Source: Saprospiraceae bacterium (GTDB lineage: Bacteria > Bacteroidota > Bacteroidia > Bacteroidales > JAIPBB01). Taken from it: a stretch of 12,915 nt of DNA. Of this stretch, positions 1 to 7,829 are shown piece after piece. The translations under genes were made by a program, and so were the position numbers. The number at the start of each line of letters is the position of its first letter. Within the stretch, counting starts at the first letter, position 1. Under the pieces are notes generated by a model. The model did not search any database and was not told where the DNA came from. It worked only from the letters and a program-made list of their open reading frames with translations. The stretch lies in the NCBI GenBank assembly GCA_021739805.1, contig JAIPBB010000138.1, forward strand, positions 1 through 12,915, given 5' to 3'.

Positions 1-1
1 T

Positions 2-184
2 TATTGGATAAACGGAAATGTTAAAGAAGAAGGTCGATATATCATGGGATTGAAAGAGGGAGAATGGAAAAAATATGATCTAGAAGGTAATTTATTTCTT
101 ACAATTTTATATTCAAATGGCATAGAGAAAAGTTATGACAGAACCAAAATAGAGCCAGAACTTTTTGAAGAAGACATGGAATAG
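2..184 (+). CDS. MORN-repeat / YwqK-like protein, C-terminal fragment (5' end outside window)
   Basis: An open frame runs in from the left edge (first full codon at base 2) and ends at TAG 182-184, giving the last 60 residues of a longer protein. The visible part contains YWINGNVKEEGRYIMGLKEG followed by EWKKYDLEGNLFLTILY and a 'NGIE..YD' ending. This is the Y-x-NG-x-hydrophobic/charged, G-Y-x-x-G-x-x-x-G-x-W-x-x-Y-D-x-x-G-N pattern of MORN-variant repeats, seen in proteins annotated as YwqK-family antitoxins and in many Bacteroidota MORN-like proteins. The tail (about 15 residues) is acidic. MORN-variant proteins are beta-rich and their role is generally not established; the antitoxin label is only a family name. 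No terminator is obvious just after the stop; a repeat cluster begins within 15 bases. The start and any signal peptide lie outside the window. Confidence 0.7.
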   Translation, partial: YWINGNVKEEGRYIMGLKEGEWKKYDLEGNLFLTILYSNGIEKSYDRTKIEPELFEEDME

Positions 185-194
185 TTTCTAAGGA

Positions 195-325
195 AGTGCC
201 TAAAGTTTGGAGTACTCAGAGTGCCTAAAGTTAGTGAATAAAGCAAAGTTTTTATCACAATATAATTTTAAATATAAAAAAGCTATAAACTCCATCTAAT
301 CCATGCACTCCAAATACTTCAGACA
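195..325. repeat. Intergenic short-repeat cluster (two direct copies, one degenerate inverted copy)
   Basis: The 13-mer AGTGCCTAAAGTT occurs exactly at 195-207 and 220-232, a 25-bp period. The first copy continues into TTGGAGT. Read on the minus strand, 307-325 gives TGTCTGAAGTATTTGGAGT, which matches TGCCTAAAGT-TTGGAGT apart from a 2-base insertion and two substitutions. It is therefore a diverged inverted copy of the same unit. The cluster fills most of the space between the MORN-like gene and the promoter at 367-397. No open frame of note is present. It resembles a small dispersed intergenic repeat, but no second cluster occurs in this window. Confidence 0.55.
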
Positions 326-366
326 TTAATAAACTGAAAAATTTATACACCGAATAATTATTTTAT

Positions 367-397
367 TTTGTAAGTAATAGATATTTTTATATATTTG
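367..397 (+). promoter_or_regulatory. Bacteroidota housekeeping promoter (TTTG-N19-TATATTTG)
   Basis: The -33 element TTTG is at 367-370 and the -7 element TATATTTG at 390-397, separated by 19 bp. This is a full match to the Bacteroidota primary sigma consensus (TTTG, 19-21 bp, TAnnTTTG). Transcription should start a few bases after 400, leaving a leader of about 30 nt before the ATG at 434. The element decides the start of the next gene: an in-frame TTG at 395-397 lies inside the -7 box and so cannot be in the transcript. Confidence 0.75.
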
Positions 398-433
398 GTC
401 TGCACAATATTTTATTTAACTAAAATTTCGTTC

Positions 434-2479
434 ATGAAAACTCTAATGATTTCAATCGCATTGTTATTTGTTATTTCAACAACTAACGCACAAACCACTG
501 TTTTTTCCGACAATTTTGAATCAGGAAGTTCAAGCTGGACTTTAACCGGAACATGGGGTTTATCAACAACACATTATCATTCATCAAACCACTCATTAAC
601 TGAAAGTCCGGCAGGAAATTATGCAAATAGTTTGTCAATAACGGCTACCATGGCAAATGGTGTAAACCTTACATCTGCATTATCTGCAGAACTAAAGTTT
701 TGGGCAATTTATGATATTGAAGCCGGATTTGATTATATGTATGTTGATGTTTCGGCAAATGGAGGAATAAGCTGGACCAATATTGATATTTTTGATGATA
801 CTTCAAGTGTGTGGACTCAATATACTTATTCGCTTGGAGGCTTTGTGGGAAATGCCAGTGTGAAAGTTAGATTTCGATTTATAAGTGATGTTGGCTGGAC
901 ACAAGATGGAATGTATATTGACGATTTAATAATTACAAGCGATACAGTTGACAATGCACCTCCTTTAATTTTACACACACCTCCTGATTTTCATCACGGA
1001 AGCCTTAGTTCTCACACAGCAAATGCTGACATTATTGATGTTTCAGGCTTATCTGTTGCTCAGTTAATTTATAGAGTTGATGGCGGGTCTTTTAATACTG
1101 TAACTGGAATAAATTCAGGAGGAAATGCATATAATTTTACTGTTCCTGCCCAATCTCCCGGTGCTTCTGTAGATTATTATATTTATGCTAAAGACAACTC
1201 TACAGCTCAAAATCAAATTTCAACAGATACTTTTAATTATATTTCCGGACAATATATTGGCTATGATAATGCTAATGTTGATTTTGTAGATTCAATTTAT
1301 ACGGGAACAGGAGCAGCTGTGAGAATTACGCTTCAGGGAACGACCCAGCTTGTTACTATGTTATTAAGAAATTATACTGATATAAACAGGCCAAACGACA
1401 GTATGCTTGTTCATGTTTGGAGCAGCGTAGGTGGCATGCCGGGTCTTGATTTAATAACTCCATTTAAAGTTTATCCGACTGCAAACTTACAAGTTACAAG
1501 CCCAATGACCGTGATTGATTTAAGACCATATGCAAGTTCATTGTCAAATTTAACAGGCGATATTTTTATTGGATATACTGTACCAAGTGGTGTTTGTTGG
1601 TTAAATATTACACAGCCGGGAATAGCAAGCAGATCCTATAATTATTCAGGAAGTGCCTGGGCAGCGGCAACCGGAACGAGTGGAAGTTCAGATTATCATT
1701 TTAGGGCAATTACTTCGGGGGCAGCAGGTGGACCGGTAGCTAATTTTGGATTTGATTTAACAAATTCTCCAACCGTAGTGTTTTCAGATTCGACATTAAA
1801 TAATCCAACAAGCTGGAGTTGGAACTTTGATAATTTAGGCTCAACAAGTGCTTTACAAAATCCAACTTATACTTTCACATCAAATGGAAGTTATAATGTT
1901 TGTTTAACAGCCACAAACAGTGTTGGCAGTGATACAAAATGTAAGTTAGTTATAATTAATACTATTCCTGCACCGGTTGCTGATTTCAGCTTTGATACTA
2001 TTGGAGATCCATCGGTTTCATTTACTGACCTTTCAACAAATTCCCCCACATCATGGCTTTGGAATTTCGACCATAATGGAGCAACAAGTACATTACAAAA
2101 CCCAACTCATATATTTCCTGCTATAGGTGGAACTTTTAATGTTTGTCTTATTGCCAGCAGTGCAAATGGGAACAGCACACCATTTTGCCAAAATGTAATA
2201 TTAACTGTTGGAACAGCCGTTAATGAAATAACTATAGATGATAAAATATTAATTTATCCAAATCCAATGGTTGGTAAATCAACAATTGAGATAATAAATT
2301 GTAAATCAAATAATACAGTATTTAATTTATATGATATTGGCGGGAAAAAATTAAATATTGATTATACTATTGTTGAAAACGGGATTGAAATATCAAAAGG
2401 AAATCTCAAGAAAGGCACTTATATTTATGAAATTATAAATGATAAGGATAAATATTCAGGGAAATTAATAGTTCAATAA
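434..2479 (+). CDS. T9SS-secreted multidomain surface protein (MAM-like, Ig-like, two PKD domains, type A sorting domain)
   Basis: A 681-aa exported protein. The signal peptide MKTLMISIALLFVISTTNAQ is cleaved near residue 19/20. Residues about 22-168 form a MAM/jelly-roll-like domain (start FSDNFESG, ending DGMYIDDLII). Residues about 175-270 look like an Ig/Fn3 beta-sandwich. Residues about 271-428 are a beta-rich domain I do not recognise. Two PKD-like repeats follow at about 433-508 and 513-592, with SWSWNFD and SWLWNFD in place of the usual WDFGDG. The C-terminus (about 604-681, ILIYPNP ... GTYIYEI ... KLIVQ) is a T9SS type A sorting domain, so the product should cross the outer membrane through T9SS and be attached to the surface or released. 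No catalytic domain is visible; adhesion or glycan/protein binding is inferred. The ATG at 434 is preferred because the upstream TTG (395) lies in the promoter. A strong terminator follows, so it is probably monocistronic. Confidence 0.85.
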   Translation: MKTLMISIALLFVISTTNAQTTVFSDNFESGSSSWTLTGTWGLSTTHYHSSNHSLTESPAGNYANSLSITATMANGVNLTSALSAELKFWAIYDIEAGFDYMYVDVSANGGISWTNIDIFDDTSSVWTQYTYSLGGFVGNASVKVRFRFISDVGWTQDGMYIDDLIITSDTVDNAPPLILHTPPDFHHGSLSSHTANADIIDVSGLSVAQLIYRVDGGSFNTVTGINSGGNAYNFTVPAQSPGASVDYYIYAKDNSTAQNQISTDTFNYISGQYIGYDNANVDFVDSIYTGTGAAVRITLQGTTQLVTMLLRNYTDINRPNDSMLVHVWSSVGGMPGLDLITPFKVYPTANLQVTSPMTVIDLRPYASSLSNLTGDIFIGYTVPSGVCWLNITQPGIASRSYNYSGSAWAAATGTSGSSDYHFRAITSGAAGGPVANFGFDLTNSPTVVFSDSTLNNPTSWSWNFDNLGSTSALQNPTYTFTSNGSYNVCLTATNSVGSDTKCKLVIINTIPAPVADFSFDTIGDPSVSFTDLSTNSPTSWLWNFDHNGATSTLQNPTHIFPAIGGTFNVCLIASSANGNSTPFCQNVILTVGTAVNEITIDDKILIYPNPMVGKSTIEIINCKSNNTVFNLYDIGGKKLNIDYTIVENGIEISKGNLKKGTYIYEIINDKDKYSGKLIVQ

Positions 2480-2500
2480 AAATAGATTAAGAAAATTATA

Positions 2501-2544
2501 ATCACAATTTAAGGCATAGTTTGTCTTAAATTGTGATTTTTTTT
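2501..2544 (+). terminator. Rho-independent terminator after the MAM/PKD cargo gene
   Basis: A perfect 13-bp inverted repeat pairs ATCACAATTTAAG (2501-2513) with CTTAAATTGTGAT (2525-2537). It extends inward by G-U, C-G and A-U pairs to leave a 5-nt TAGTT loop. A run of eight T (2537-2544) follows directly. It lies 21 bp after the stop codon. This is the best terminator in the window. Confidence 0.85.
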
Positions 2545-2710
2545 GTAAACTTATCATTGGATAAGACAGCTTATTTGAATACTTAAATCACAACAAAATC
2601 ACTTCTCGAAATTAATTTCATCAGGCAAAAGATGAATTGAAAAAACTTACCTTTAAAAGTATGCTTGTTAAATAATTGCCATTTTTTTAAGATTGAACGA
2701 CAGGATTTTA

Positions 2711-2718
2711 TATATTTG
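2711..2718 (+). promoter_or_regulatory. Candidate -7 box (TATATTTG) of the exported cysteine protease gene
   Basis: TATATTTG matches the Bacteroidota -7 consensus TAnnTTTG and sits 38 bp before the ATG, a plausible leader length. The upstream half is weak: the nearest TTG (2693-2695) is only 15 bp away rather than 19-21, so only the -7 box is supported. Confidence 0.45.
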
Positions 2719-2755
2719 ATGACTTAAAATAAATTGATAATAAAAAATAATAAAA

Positions 2756-3970
2756 ATGAAAAAAAGAATTATTTTATATGTAGCATTAATGGCTTTATGT
2801 TTCTCATTAGTAGGAACAATAAATGCACAAGACGGAGAAAAAGATAAAAAAGAAGGCTATGTTTTTACGGTAGAAAAGAAAATTCCCGTTACTTCAGTAA
2901 AAAATCAATATCGATCAGGAACTTGTTGGAGTTTTTCGGGGCTTGCATTATTAGAGGCTGAAATGATTAGGCTTGGAAAAGATAGTGTTGATTTGTCAGA
3001 AATGTTCATTGTCAGAAATACTTATTCTGATAAAGCAGAAAAATATGTTCGCATGCATGGCTCGCTAAATTTTGGCGGTGGCGGAGCAGCTAACGATGTT
3101 CCCGATATGATAAAAAAATATGGCATTGTTCCCGAAAGTGCTTATTCAGGCTTGGTTATAGGGGAAGAAAATCATATTCATGGTGAAATGGATCAGGTTC
3201 TCCAGGCTTATGTTGATAACGTAATTAAAAACAAAAACAATAAATTAACCCCTGTATGGCATAATGGATTCAACGGAATACTAGACGCATACCTAGATGC
3301 TTATCCTGAAAATTTTACATATTCCGGCAAAACTTATACTCCAAAATCATTTGCAAAAGATGTTGTGGGATTAAATATGGATGATTATGTTTTGTTAACA
3401 TCATACACTCATCATCCTTTTTATAAACCTTTTATTATTGAAGTTCCCGACAACTGGTCTTGGGGAAAAACCTACAATCTTCCACTGAATGAACTTATGG
3501 AAGTTTTTGACAATGCTATAAAAAATGATTTTTGTATTACCTGGGCTGCTGATGTTGGAGAAAAAGGTTTTTCTTGGAAAAATGGAGTAGCAATTGTTCC
3601 CGAGGAAAACATTGAAGATATGACAGACCTTGAAAGAGGGAAATGGGATAAACTTTCAAAAGCCGAAAAGGATAAATTATTATACAAATTTGATAAACCC
3701 GGAAAAGAAAAAGAAATTACACAAGCTTTAAGGCAAAAAGGATTTGATAATTATGAAACTACTGATGACCACGGACTCTTAATTTGTGGAACAGCTAAAG
3801 ACCAAAATGGAACAAAATACTATTTGGTGAAAAATTCTTGGGGAACAACAGGAAGCCCATACCAAGGATTTATGTATGCATCTGAAAGTTATGTTAAATA
3901 CAAAACAATGTCAATAATGCTGCACAAAGATGCAATACCAAAAAGCATTAGTAAGAAATTAGGATTATAA
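2756..3970 (+). CDS. Exported C1-family cysteine aminopeptidase (bleomycin hydrolase / PepC-like)
   Basis: A 404-aa papain-fold peptidase of the bleomycin hydrolase/aminopeptidase C branch, which trims residues from peptide N-termini. The active-site set is complete: oxyanion Gln51 and Cys57 in NQYRSGTCWSFSG, His339 in TTDDHGLLICG and Asn360 in YLVKNSWG. The DHGLLICGTA and KNSWG contexts and the long insert between Cys and His are typical of this branch. The N-terminus (MKKRIILYVALMALCFSLVG, then TINAQ) is a signal peptide, probably cut near residue 24, so the enzyme acts in the periplasm or outside rather than in the cytosol as the classical enzymes do. It is somewhat shorter than the roughly 450-residue cytosolic forms, and no propeptide is obvious: the mature domain starts within about 20 residues of the cleavage site. 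There is no T9SS sorting domain. It ends 2 bp from the stop of the convergent TPR gene. Confidence 0.88.
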   Translation: MKKRIILYVALMALCFSLVGTINAQDGEKDKKEGYVFTVEKKIPVTSVKNQYRSGTCWSFSGLALLEAEMIRLGKDSVDLSEMFIVRNTYSDKAEKYVRMHGSLNFGGGGAANDVPDMIKKYGIVPESAYSGLVIGEENHIHGEMDQVLQAYVDNVIKNKNNKLTPVWHNGFNGILDAYLDAYPENFTYSGKTYTPKSFAKDVVGLNMDDYVLLTSYTHHPFYKPFIIEVPDNWSWGKTYNLPLNELMEVFDNAIKNDFCITWAADVGEKGFSWKNGVAIVPEENIEDMTDLERGKWDKLSKAEKDKLLYKFDKPGKEKEITQALRQKGFDNYETTDDHGLLICGTAKDQNGTKYYLVKNSWGTTGSPYQGFMYASESYVKYKTMSIMLHKDAIPKSISKKLGL

Positions 3971-3972
3971 TT

Positions 3973-5328
3973 TTAATTTGAACATCTGGCAGTTGTATTC
4001 TCGATTATCCAGCATTCAACAGTAATGGTTTGGCCATCTTGAATGCCAAGGAAGAATAAATTATCACAAGAAATAAATGACCTTGTATAAGTTGCTATTC
4101 TATCTTTAGCCAATTCCTGAATTTTTGGGTCGCTACTAACACTCAGTGCTTTATTATATTTATCAACCGCTACCCAATAAACAAATTTTTCCCTGTTTTC
4201 GTCGTCAGGATAACAGCTTTTTCCACTTTGAGCATAAAGATCTCCAATAAGCAAATAAGCACGACCACAATTTGGATTTAACTCTATAGCTTTTAAAGCA
4301 TACGATCTGGCGGTAGAAAATTGCCCTAATTTTGTATAGTTTTCGGCTAGTAATAAGTAACAATTTATTTTATCTTCTTTGTCGTTAATATCATCAAACA
4401 AACCAGCGGCTTCTTTTAAAAAGCCTACAGAAGCGGAATATTTTCCTTGTTTTGAACTTAATTTTCCAAGCTGGTAAGCACTAAAAGCAGAAGGCTCTAA
4501 TGTATTAAGTTTTTGCAAAGCCTCGAAATAAACAGTCTCATTCGAGCAATTAAATTTATCCAGAGTTTCTGTTGTTTTTTTAAGTAATTTAATGTCATCA
4601 GGGTTTTTATCTAGCTTTGCCTTGTAAATTGCAGCCAGCTTTTTACAGTCGGAATATGGTTCAAATAAATTCAAAATGTTTTTTTCAATTACCTCATACT
4701 GAGATGCACCTTTACCACCCTTTTTAACATTATAATCAATTATATCAATAGTTTGACTAAAAACATCAATAATTACATTTGTGTCAAGCTTTTTTTCTTT
4801 AACCATATTATCGGCTAGAATAAAGTTAAGATAAAGAACATTGGCTCCCGATGAATTGCCACAAAGATTAAATGTATAACTCAGTAGTTTATAGGCTTCT
4901 TCGGTATTATCTTTCCTGTAAATGTAGTAATCAGTACACTTTCTCCCCAGCACATCGCATTCGTTTCCAAAATGTTTAATACGCCTGTCGTAAACCATCA
5001 TTAAGGTGTCAATTAGACTTTCTTTTTTAGCTACATTTTTTTCTTTGTTAATAAGGAACTTTACGATGTTTACTCCATCAATATATATGTTTTGACTAAT
5101 TTTTGGTGCATTTGCAAAAACCCAAAACCATGGTTTTATGGCATCTGCCAAATAAGCTGTATCATCATATTGTTGATACATTTTATAAAATTCTTTGTAT
5201 AAAGAAAAATTAGTTACCGCCAAGGCACTATCTGCCCCATATTTTGATTCTTGTGAAAAAGAATTTGAAGAAAAAAATAGGCCTAGAATAAAAATTATTG
5301 TGCAAAAAATTAAGCTTGTTTTTTTCAT
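3973..5328 (-). CDS. Exported tetratricopeptide-repeat protein, Cys-rich
   Basis: A 451-aa protein with a signal peptide (MKKTSLIFCTIIFILGLFFS, then SNSFSQ; cleavage near residue 25). The body is alpha-helical. TPR units are clearest at about 281-314 (AYQLGKLSSKQGKYSASVGF), 322-354 (ending A-R-S-Y-A-L-K-A-I-E-L-N-P-N) and 355-395; earlier helices (about 41-270) look like degenerate repeats. The mature chain has 11 cysteines, many for a periplasmic helical protein. The C-terminal segment GIQDGQTITVECWIIENTTA follows the TPRs and resembles the 'G..GDTYTV..WI...TTVR' tail that I recall from other Bacteroidota TPR proteins. Such proteins usually scaffold protein-protein contacts; the specific role is unknown. 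The start ATG (5326-5328) directly begins the signal peptide. RNase R lies upstream on the same strand, 121 bp away, so co-transcription is possible but not shown. Confidence 0.75.
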   Translation of the reverse strand: MKKTSLIFCTIIFILGLFFSSNSFSQESKYGADSALAVTNFSLYKEFYKMYQQYDDTAYLADAIKPWFWVFANAPKISQNIYIDGVNIVKFLINKEKNVAKKESLIDTLMMVYDRRIKHFGNECDVLGRKCTDYYIYRKDNTEEAYKLLSYTFNLCGNSSGANVLYLNFILADNMVKEKKLDTNVIIDVFSQTIDIIDYNVKKGGKGASQYEVIEKNILNLFEPYSDCKKLAAIYKAKLDKNPDDIKLLKKTTETLDKFNCSNETVYFEALQKLNTLEPSAFSAYQLGKLSSKQGKYSASVGFLKEAAGLFDDINDKEDKINCYLLLAENYTKLGQFSTARSYALKAIELNPNCGRAYLLIGDLYAQSGKSCYPDDENREKFVYWVAVDKYNKALSVSSDPKIQELAKDRIATYTRSFISCDNLFFLGIQDGQTITVECWIIENTTARCSN

Positions 5329-5449
5329 AATTATTTAGATTTGATTTTAAAATTTAATATAATATCATCTTTGTAGCAAAGTTTATACCAATATAATTTT
5401 CGGATAAATAGTAAGATTTTGCAAAATAAAGAAATTTTATTTTTAAAAA

Positions 5450-7606
5450 CTAAACAATTTCAAAATCCATCATTTTCTTTTGCAAGTCAACTCTTTTAAC
5501 CCTAATTCTCACAGGGTCTCCAAGTTTATATTCATGTCCATATCTTTGCCCAATAACGCAATAGTTGTCATCATCAAGATAGTAAAAATCATCAATCATA
5601 TCTTTTAACGAAACCATTCCTTCGCATTTATTATCATCCAGTTGAACAAAAATCCCCCATTTGCTTACTCCCGAAATTAATCCGTTAAATTCTTCCCCGA
5701 CTTTGTCAAGTAAAAACTCTGCTTGTTTGTATTTAACCGATTCTCTTTCTGCACTTATAGCGTTTCTTTCCATAATAGAACAATGGTCGCACTTCTCTTC
5801 ATATTTCTCTTTGTTTACACTTGGTTTTTGCGAAAGATACATGTCAAGTAATCTGTGGGTCATTAAATCCGGATAACGCCTGATTGGCGATGTGAAATGT
5901 GTATAATGTTTAAATGCCAGTCCGTAATGACCAATATTATCGGTCGAGTAACTTGCTTTCGACATAGTTCTTACAGCAATTGTTTCAATCATGTTTTCTT
6001 CACCCTTGCCCTCAATTTCTTTGAATAAGTTATTAAAAGAAAAAGCTATGCTTTTTCTGGAACTAAGACTTATTTTATAGCCAAGTTTGGAAATAAACTC
6101 TGAAAATGTTTGAAGTTTTTCCGGATTTGGCTCATCATGCACTCTGTAAATAAAAGTTTTAGGATTTTGATTATTGTTTGGTTTGCCAATAAACTCTGCA
6201 ACTTTTCTGTTGGCAAGTAGCATAAACTCTTCAACAAGATGGTTCGATTCTTTTTGTTCTTTTATAAAAGCACCAATAGGTTTTCCGCTTTCATCAAGTT
6301 CAAATTTTACTTCCTGGGAGCGAAAAGCTATAGAACCGCTATTAAATCTTAGCTCCCGAAGTTTTGAAGCATGTTGGTGCAATTCCAAAATTTCATTTTT
6401 ATAAGCATCATCACCACCTTCAATAATACTTTGAACTTCGGCATAATTATATCTTTTATCTGACTTTATTATTGTTCGACCAAACCATTGATTTAGCACT
6501 TTTGATTTTTCATCTAATTCAAAAACTGCTGAAAAACAAAGCTTTTCTTCATTAGGTCGTAATGAGCAAACGAAATTCGATAATTTTTCCGGGAGCATTG
6601 GAATAACCCTGTCAACAAGATAAATAGATGTTCCTCTTTGATATGCCTCTTTATCAATAGGTGAGTCCGGTTTTACGTAATAGGCAACGTCAGCAATATG
6701 AATTCCAACTTCAATATTTCCATTTTTAAGTTTTTTTAATGAAATAGCATCATCAAAATCTTTTGCATCGAAAGGGTCGATTGTACAAGTCCAAATGTTT
6801 CTAAAGTCTTTTCTTTGTTTTATTTCAGACTCCGGAATAATGTTCTTTATTTTTGAAGCATCATTTTCTACTTCCTTTGGAAATGATAATGGAAAATCAT
6901 GGGCTGCAAGAATTGAATTCATTTCAACATCATTGTTTCCGGGATCACCCAAAACATCAATTATTTCACCAAATGGATTTGCAGAATATTTTGGCCATTC
7001 TATGAGCTTTGCAATTGCTTTTTGACCATTTTGAGCTCCTTTTAAATCATCTAAATGAATATAAATGTCAACATGCATCGTTTTATTATCAGGAACAAGG
7101 AAAGCATATTTTTTTGATTTCTGAATTGTACCAACAAAGGTATTTCTTTTTCTTTCTAATACTTCAACTATTTGACCATCAATTTTATGTCCCTTTCGTT
7201 TAGGAAATAATAAGACTTTAACTTTGTCGCCGTGAAGAGCCTTATTTGTATTGTTTGCTGCAATAAATATATCTTCATCCAGACCCTCTGCAATTATATA
7301 AGCCTTACCTGTGGGTTTCATATCAACAATTCCTTCAATAGAATTCCCTGATATGATTTCTGTGAAATGCTCTGGATTGAGTTTATATTTCCCCTTTTTT
7401 TCTTCAAGAATAATTTTTTTGGTAGAAAGGTCTGAAATAATATTTTTTACAAGCTCACGGCTTGCAACATCTGATATTCCAAGATTTGCAGAAACTTGTT
7501 TAAAATTAAAACTTTTATATGGGTTTTCAACAAATACATTTAGCACAGTATTTACAAATGAGTTTTTACTTTTGCTGCTTCTTTTTTTGCTTTTCTTTTT
7601 TGCCAT
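5450..7606 (-). CDS. rnr: Ribonuclease R (3'-5' exoribonuclease, RNase II/R family)
   Basis: A 718-aa processive 3'-5' exoribonuclease that degrades structured RNA in the cytoplasm. Counting from the ATG at 7606, the order is: basic Lys/Ser-rich N-terminus (1-15), winged-helix-like region (about 17-75), two cold-shock domains (about 87-220), RNB catalytic domain (about 265-590) and C-terminal S1 domain (about 638-718, GEEFNGLISGVSKWGIFVQL). The RNB signature TIDPFDAKDFDDA gives the metal-binding Asp277, Asp283, Asp285 and Asp286, spaced as in E. coli RNase II (201/207/209/210). HFTSPIRRYPDLMTHR carries the conserved catalytic arginine (Arg576). Length and domain order are normal for RNase R. 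An in-frame TTG three codons upstream (7613-7615) is possible, but the ATG (MAKKKSKK) is the ordinary choice. The highly basic N-terminus may help bind RNA or ribosomes (inference). Confidence 0.95.
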   Translation of the reverse strand: MAKKKSKKRSSKSKNSFVNTVLNVFVENPYKSFNFKQVSANLGISDVASRELVKNIISDLSTKKIILEEKKGKYKLNPEHFTEIISGNSIEGIVDMKPTGKAYIIAEGLDEDIFIAANNTNKALHGDKVKVLLFPKRKGHKIDGQIVEVLERKRNTFVGTIQKSKKYAFLVPDNKTMHVDIYIHLDDLKGAQNGQKAIAKLIEWPKYSANPFGEIIDVLGDPGNNDVEMNSILAAHDFPLSFPKEVENDASKIKNIIPESEIKQRKDFRNIWTCTIDPFDAKDFDDAISLKKLKNGNIEVGIHIADVAYYVKPDSPIDKEAYQRGTSIYLVDRVIPMLPEKLSNFVCSLRPNEEKLCFSAVFELDEKSKVLNQWFGRTIIKSDKRYNYAEVQSIIEGGDDAYKNEILELHQHASKLRELRFNSGSIAFRSQEVKFELDESGKPIGAFIKEQKESNHLVEEFMLLANRKVAEFIGKPNNNQNPKTFIYRVHDEPNPEKLQTFSEFISKLGYKISLSSRKSIAFSFNNLFKEIEGKGEENMIETIAVRTMSKASYSTDNIGHYGLAFKHYTHFTSPIRRYPDLMTHRLLDMYLSQKPSVNKEKYEEKCDHCSIMERNAISAERESVKYKQAEFLLDKVGEEFNGLISGVSKWGIFVQLDDNKCEGMVSLKDMIDDFYYLDDDNYCVIGQRYGHEYKLGDPVRIRVKRVDLQKKMMDFEIV

Positions 7607-7644
7607 TAATTTCAATGATTTTAGTAGGTTATAAAAGTACTAAT

Positions 7645-7681
7645 AATCTTAACAGTAAATTGTTAATTAATCCTTAAGATT
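7645..7681. repeat. Nested inverted repeats in the divergent RNase R / TPR intergenic region
   Basis: AATCTTAA (7645-7652) and TTAAGATT (7674-7681) form a perfect 8-bp inverted repeat with a 21-nt spacer. The overlapping TTAACA (7649-7654) and TGTTAA (7661-7666) form a second perfect 6-bp one, so the two hairpins exclude each other. They lie 38-75 bp upstream of the RNase R ATG. They could be an operator or a leader structure, but AT-rich DNA makes chance pairing likely. Confidence 0.3.
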
Positions 7682-7707
7682 TTATTTAAATACACTAAAA
7701 TTGCTGT

Positions 7708-7715
7708 TAATTTTG
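7708..7715 (+). promoter_or_regulatory. Candidate -7 box (TAATTTTG) upstream of the small TPR gene
   Basis: TAATTTTG fits TAnnTTTG and faces the TPR gene. No TTTG lies 19-21 bp upstream, and the implied leader would be about 110 nt, so support is weak. Confidence 0.25.
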
Positions 7716-7829
7716 AAAAAACACAATTTATTTATTATTAAGTGAATATACTGTGTTTATAAGCATATTTATAAAATATTCGAATGTTTATTAATTGAGC
7801 ATTTAATTCGACCACCTAAAAAAAAGCAA

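Noticed and set aside
1733..2208. Repeated DNA as a possible tandem repeat or recombination site
   Set aside because: The similarity is explained by two adjacent PKD domains within one coding region.
2550..2565. Small hairpin CTTATC-ATTG-GATAAG just after the terminator
   Set aside because: Only 6 bp, no T-run, and it follows a terminator that already explains the 3' end.
5377..5385. TAAACTTTG on the minus strand as -7 box of the exported TPR gene
   Set aside because: It has one base too many for TAnnTTTG, and no TTTG is at the right distance.
7009..7634. Several plus-strand open frames (up to 107 codons) over the RNase R gene
   Set aside because: They lie opposite conserved RNase R domains and are Phe/Ser-rich shadows of Lys/Glu-rich codons.
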